Shown here piece by piece: positions 9,441 to 12,013 of a stretch of 12,013 nucleotides of DNA (positions are counted from its first letter, which is position 1; each line of letters opens with the position of its first letter). Source of the DNA: Saccoglossus kowalevskii (taxonomy: Eukaryota; Hemichordata; Enteropneusta; Harrimaniidae); NCBI RefSeq assembly GCF_000003605.2, contig NW_003123499.1, forward strand, positions 1 through 12,013. The letters run 5' to 3'. The notes below the pieces were generated by a model. The model had not been told where the DNA came from, made no database searches, and saw only the letters and a program-made list of their open reading frames with translations. A program made the position numbers and the translations under genes.

Positions 9441-10052
9441 TGACTGTGATGTGTACATACAAATTTGTTCAATTGTTGAGGATACCTTCAATTTTCTGTG
9501 TTTTTCCCTTTTGTATTTCAACTCTGCCATAACCATGATGTTTATAATGATTGCATTCCTTCTGTTAATGTGTAACTGTTGGATGCCATACCTTGAAATA
9601 TCTGGTACCCATGTTATGTAAGGAAAAGCATTTATTTAAAAAAAGATCTCAACACATTTTTGTTAAACCCTTAAAAAGCTGTTTAAAAACAGTACCCTAA
9701 AATTAGTCAGCCTTTTTGGCCGTTCATGACATAAAATCTTACAATATAAATGTGCAATCTGAAAACAAAGTTTTTTTCAATTTGGATGCATTTAAAAAAC
9801 TATAGCTTTACCATGAGGCACACCTTGCCAGGCCTGTTTTTTGGGTACCAGATACTTTATGGATCTCAATGACTTTGATTTGACAGTGAGCCATTTTTTT
9901 ACATCTTTTGTAACAGTATTAAATACGTGCATGTTATTAATCCATCACTAAAGATTGTTAAAGCCTTAGTCATTTTTATGCATTTCATGCTAGAATCGTT
10001 TAAAACACTATCCAAACTACTGATAATTTTGAAAATTCAGTTGATTTTCCTT
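9441..10052. other. AT-rich DNA with no recognisable gene
   Basis: I see no supportable gene in this stretch. A plus-strand open frame of 83 codons beginning at 9370 ends at 9621; its start context is weak, it has one hydrophobic run near residues 48-70, and it resembles nothing I recognise. Other visible items are a 6-bp inverted repeat CTGTTT-AA-AAACAG at 9679-9692 and GTGCAATCTGAA at 9752-9763, which matches a satellite monomer variant over 12 bases and may be chance. Confidence 0.6.
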
Positions 10053-10440
10053 GTTTTCTATTTTTAGCAAATATTTTGTCAATTTAAGTCAAAATTTATA
10101 TTTTAGACTTTTTCCCAAACTTAACCGAAAGTGCTTTCCAATTTCTTGTGTGGCTATCTTGGGTGGTACTCTCTCGGGTTTGTTTATTTTGTACCAATAT
10201 CTCAAATCTTCTATTTTTACCAAATATTTTTGGTCAAAATATAAATTTTCGACCTCTTCATAACGAAACCTCAAATTCCTTTAAATGTTGCATGCAGGTG
10301 CCTTGGGTGGTTCTTAGATTTGTTTAATTTGTGTTTGTATCTTCAGTTTTCTATTTTTTGCAAATAGTCTTTGGTCAAAATTGCTGTTTTGACTTCTACA
10401 AAACTGAATGGTTTTAAATTTATGCAGAGACTTTAGATTA
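10053..10440. repeat. Decayed tandem repeat, about 140-153 bp, 2.7 copies
   Basis: Three diverged copies begin near 10053, 10206 and 10346. Anchors that recur in order are CTATTTTT (10058, 10211, 10351), CAAATA a few bases later, a GTCAAAAT element, and CTTGGGTGGT followed by a TTTGTTTA stretch (10158 and 10302). The third copy lacks the last part. Spacing is 153 then 140 bp, and many substitutions separate the copies, so the duplication is old. Chance open frames of about 60-70 codons on both strands fall inside it and repeat with it. Confidence 0.75.
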
Positions 10441-10687
10441 TCCTTTCTGTTCATAATTGCGTGTACTTTGATTGAAACTATTTAAACCAGACTACTTGTT
10501 TTTAGTCCAAAGTGTTAAATGTACAACAGTCCTGTGTTAAAAATGAGAAAAATATTGTCTTACTTTATTTCCTGAAAAACAACTGAATTTCTGAAATTAA
10601 TTTAGACAACTTTTGAAGAACAATATTGTCTACTCTGCCAGTTACCTTATAACAGTTGAAGTATTGTTCTTATTGTTCTATTGTTTG

Positions 10688-10693
10688 AATAAA
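10688..10693 (+). terminator. Possible poly(A) signal
   Basis: AATAAA is preceded by a T-rich stretch (about 10660-10687) and followed by a T/G-containing tract ending before the microsatellite. It would suit the end of a rightward transcript, for example one starting in the CpG-rich patch about 1.3 kb upstream. In AT-rich DNA an AATAAA also occurs readily by chance. Confidence 0.3.
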
Positions 10694-10732
10694 TGAATTT
10701 GAAAAATGAGTTAAATTTTTGATCAAGTTAGT

Positions 10733-10757
10733 ACACTACACTACACTACACTACACT
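10733..10757. repeat. (ACACT)5 microsatellite
   Basis: Five perfect consecutive copies of ACACT. It is likely to be polymorphic in length. Confidence 0.97.
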
Positions 10758-10934
10758 CCATTCATTGCATTGTAGTAGCCAATCTATTAATGTTATCCGA
10801 TTGTAGGGTACAAGTGCATTCATTGACTAATGGTATGATGATGAAAACTACAACATGCTAATAATTTATTTTAATCTGTTTTCCCAAAGCTTATACTAGC
10901 TGCTGGCTTTGCTTCTGGTTTTATGAAAAATGAT
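10758..10934. other. Unique AT-rich spacer
   Basis: Between the microsatellite and the minisatellite I see no gene, RNA or clear motif. GCATTCATTGACTAATGG and nearby CATTCATTGCATTG are weakly similar to each other. Confidence 0.6.
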
Positions 10935-11166
10935 GCACAGTGGCCTCACATATACTGGTCAAAGTAATACACAGAGGCTTCACAAATACTGACCAGGCAA
11001 AGTGACACACAGTGGCCTCACATATGCTGGTCAAAGTAATACACAGAGGCTTCACAAATACTGACCAGGCAAAGTGACACACATTGGCCTCACATATACT
11101 GGTAAAAGTAATACACAGTGGCCTCACATATGCTGGTCAAAGTAGTACACAGTGGCCTCACATATG
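10935..11166. repeat. 34/38-bp minisatellite, 6.6 copies, partly dimeric
   Basis: Units begin at 10935, 10969, 11007, 11041, 11079, 11113 and 11147 (the last partial). Type A (34 bp) has ACACAGTGGCCTCACATAT and then CTGGTCAAAGTAAT. Type B (38 bp) has ACACAGAGGCTTCACAAAT and then CTGACCAGGCAAAGTGAC. The order is A-B-A-B-A-A-A', so the left part is a 72-bp dimer and the right part single A units. Because 72 is divisible by three, the minus strand shows a 68-codon repetitive open frame, which I regard as a by-product. The array ends within a few bases of the next one. Confidence 0.93.
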
Positions 11167-11171
11167 CCGTG

Positions 11172-12013
11172 CATATTAATTACCTAATTTGCATGTTAAT
11201 TAGCTGATTTTTATCTGTTCCATGATTGTTCCACTGATATCTAAACAACCACTCATTGGATTTTGATGAAACTTTGTACATACATGCTCTGAACTAATGC
11301 TAGGTTTTGATTAGTTTTTGGTAATAATCCGTGGATACTAATTACCTAATTTGCATAATGATTAGTGAATTTTCGTTTTTTCCACTGATATCTCAAGTAC
11401 TAATTATCACATTTAAATGAAACTTGGTACATAGATGTCATATGACACTACATAGACCTGATAGTTTTTATGGTAATATCAGTTCATATTAATTACCTAA
11501 TTTGCATAATTAATTAATTTTCAGCATTTGATATAAGTACTAATCATCACATTTCAATGAAACTTGGTACATAGATGTCATATGACACTGCACAGACCTG
11601 ATAAGTTTTTATGGTAATATTAGTACATATTAATTACCTAATTTGCATAATTAATTAATTTTCAGCATTTGATATAAGTACTGATCATGACATTTCAATG
11701 AAACTTGGTACATAGATGTCATATGACACTGCACAGACCTGATAGTTTTTATGGTAATATCAGTACATATTAATTACCTAATTTGCATAATTAATTAATT
11801 TTCAGCATTTGATATAAGTAGTGAGCATTACATTTCAATGAAACTTGGTACTTACATACTCAAGGACTATGCAGAGATTGATTGTTTTCGATAAATATTT
11901 GTCCATATTAATCACCTAATTTGCATAATTAGTTAATTTTCAGCTTTTCCACGGGTATCTCAAGTACTAATCATCGCATTTCAATGAAACTTGGTACATA
12001 GATCCTTTAAGGA
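11172..12013. repeat. AT-rich tandem repeat, 138-162 bp, about 5.8 copies
   Basis: Copies begin at CATATTAATTACC or its variants at 11172, 11334, 11485, 11626, 11766 and 11904, spaced 162, 151, 141, 140 and 138 bp. The last is cut by the window edge, so the array continues to the right. Shared landmarks in order are CCTAATTTGCAT, TTAATTTTC, AAGTACTAATCATCAC, TTTCAATGAAACTTGGTACA and TTTTTATGGTAATAT. Copies 3 and 4 are nearly identical; copies 1, 2 and 6 are more diverged and longer. No long open frame crosses it. The sequence type reminds me of interspersed AT-rich repeats of marine invertebrates, but I cannot name a family. Confidence 0.93.
11187..11926. promoter_or_regulatory. Octamer ATTTGCAT conserved in all six copies of the right-hand array
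   Basis: ATTTGCAT, the reverse complement of the POU-domain octamer ATGCAAAT, occurs at 11187, 11349, 11500, 11641, 11781 and 11919, at the same offset in every copy. In copies 3-6 it is followed at once by AATTA-type homeodomain cores. The match is exact; any binding by POU factors is inference, since the copies are related by descent and the motif could be conserved passively. Confidence 0.4.

Noticed and set aside
9370-9621. Plus-strand open frame of 83 codons with a hydrophobic stretch.
   Set aside because: Weak start context, AT-rich composition that readily yields hydrophobic codons, no recognisable family, and it overlaps the YY1 motif whose own ATG is in another frame. Transcript evidence would be needed.
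10051-10274. Overlapping open frames of 70 codons (plus) and 61 codons (minus).
   Set aside because: Both lie in the decayed AT-rich tandem repeat and owe their length to it. The plus-strand peptide repeats its own motif because the DNA repeats.
10921-11127. Minus-strand 68-codon frame with a 24-residue repeat.
   Set aside because: It is the direct translation of a 72-bp dimer of the minisatellite, a multiple of three by chance.

Overview
The window looks like non-coding, repeat-dominated eukaryotic DNA, most likely from an animal and plausibly an aquatic invertebrate. The reasons are a long 125/126-bp satellite, strong CpG depletion inside it, a contrasting CpG-rich patch just outside it, AT-rich flanks, microsatellite and minisatellite arrays, and a perfect metazoan-type YY1 motif. 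The species cannot be named from the sequence alone. I found no convincing protein-coding gene, tRNA, rRNA or CRISPR array.

Layout. (1) 1-9061: a head-to-tail satellite with 72 monomer starts in the window (57 to 8959, mean spacing 125.4 bp). It enters from beyond the left edge and stops abruptly at 9061. Monomers are about 37% GC and the consensus contains no CpG. They differ mainly by a one-base A-run indel (125 versus 126 bp), a three-allele hexamer, and a few linked variants. Exact duplicates at 251 and 502 bp and runs of like variants show recent local amplification. (2) 9059-9174: a 116-bp foldback element with 26-bp arms (25/26 paired). Its left end coincides with the end of the satellite. 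(3) About 9061-9440: a CpG-rich patch with NF-Y, CRE-like and YY1 motifs and two further palindromes, which could be a promoter. (4) 9441-10730: AT-rich DNA without a gene, holding a decayed 140-153-bp tandem repeat (10053-10440) and a poly(A) signal (10688). (5) 10733-10757: an (ACACT)5 microsatellite. (6) 10935-11166: a 34/38-bp minisatellite, partly arranged as 72-bp dimers. (7) 11172-12013: an AT-rich tandem repeat of 138-162 bp, each copy with an exact octamer ATTTGCAT, running off the right edge.

There is no gene team to describe. Many minus-strand open frames cross the satellite, the longest about 240 codons, but they are produced by a monomer without in-frame stops and shift frame at each 125-bp unit. 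The observations most worth following are the evolutionary structure of the satellite, the foldback at its boundary, the possible promoter beside it, and the octamer-bearing array at the right end.
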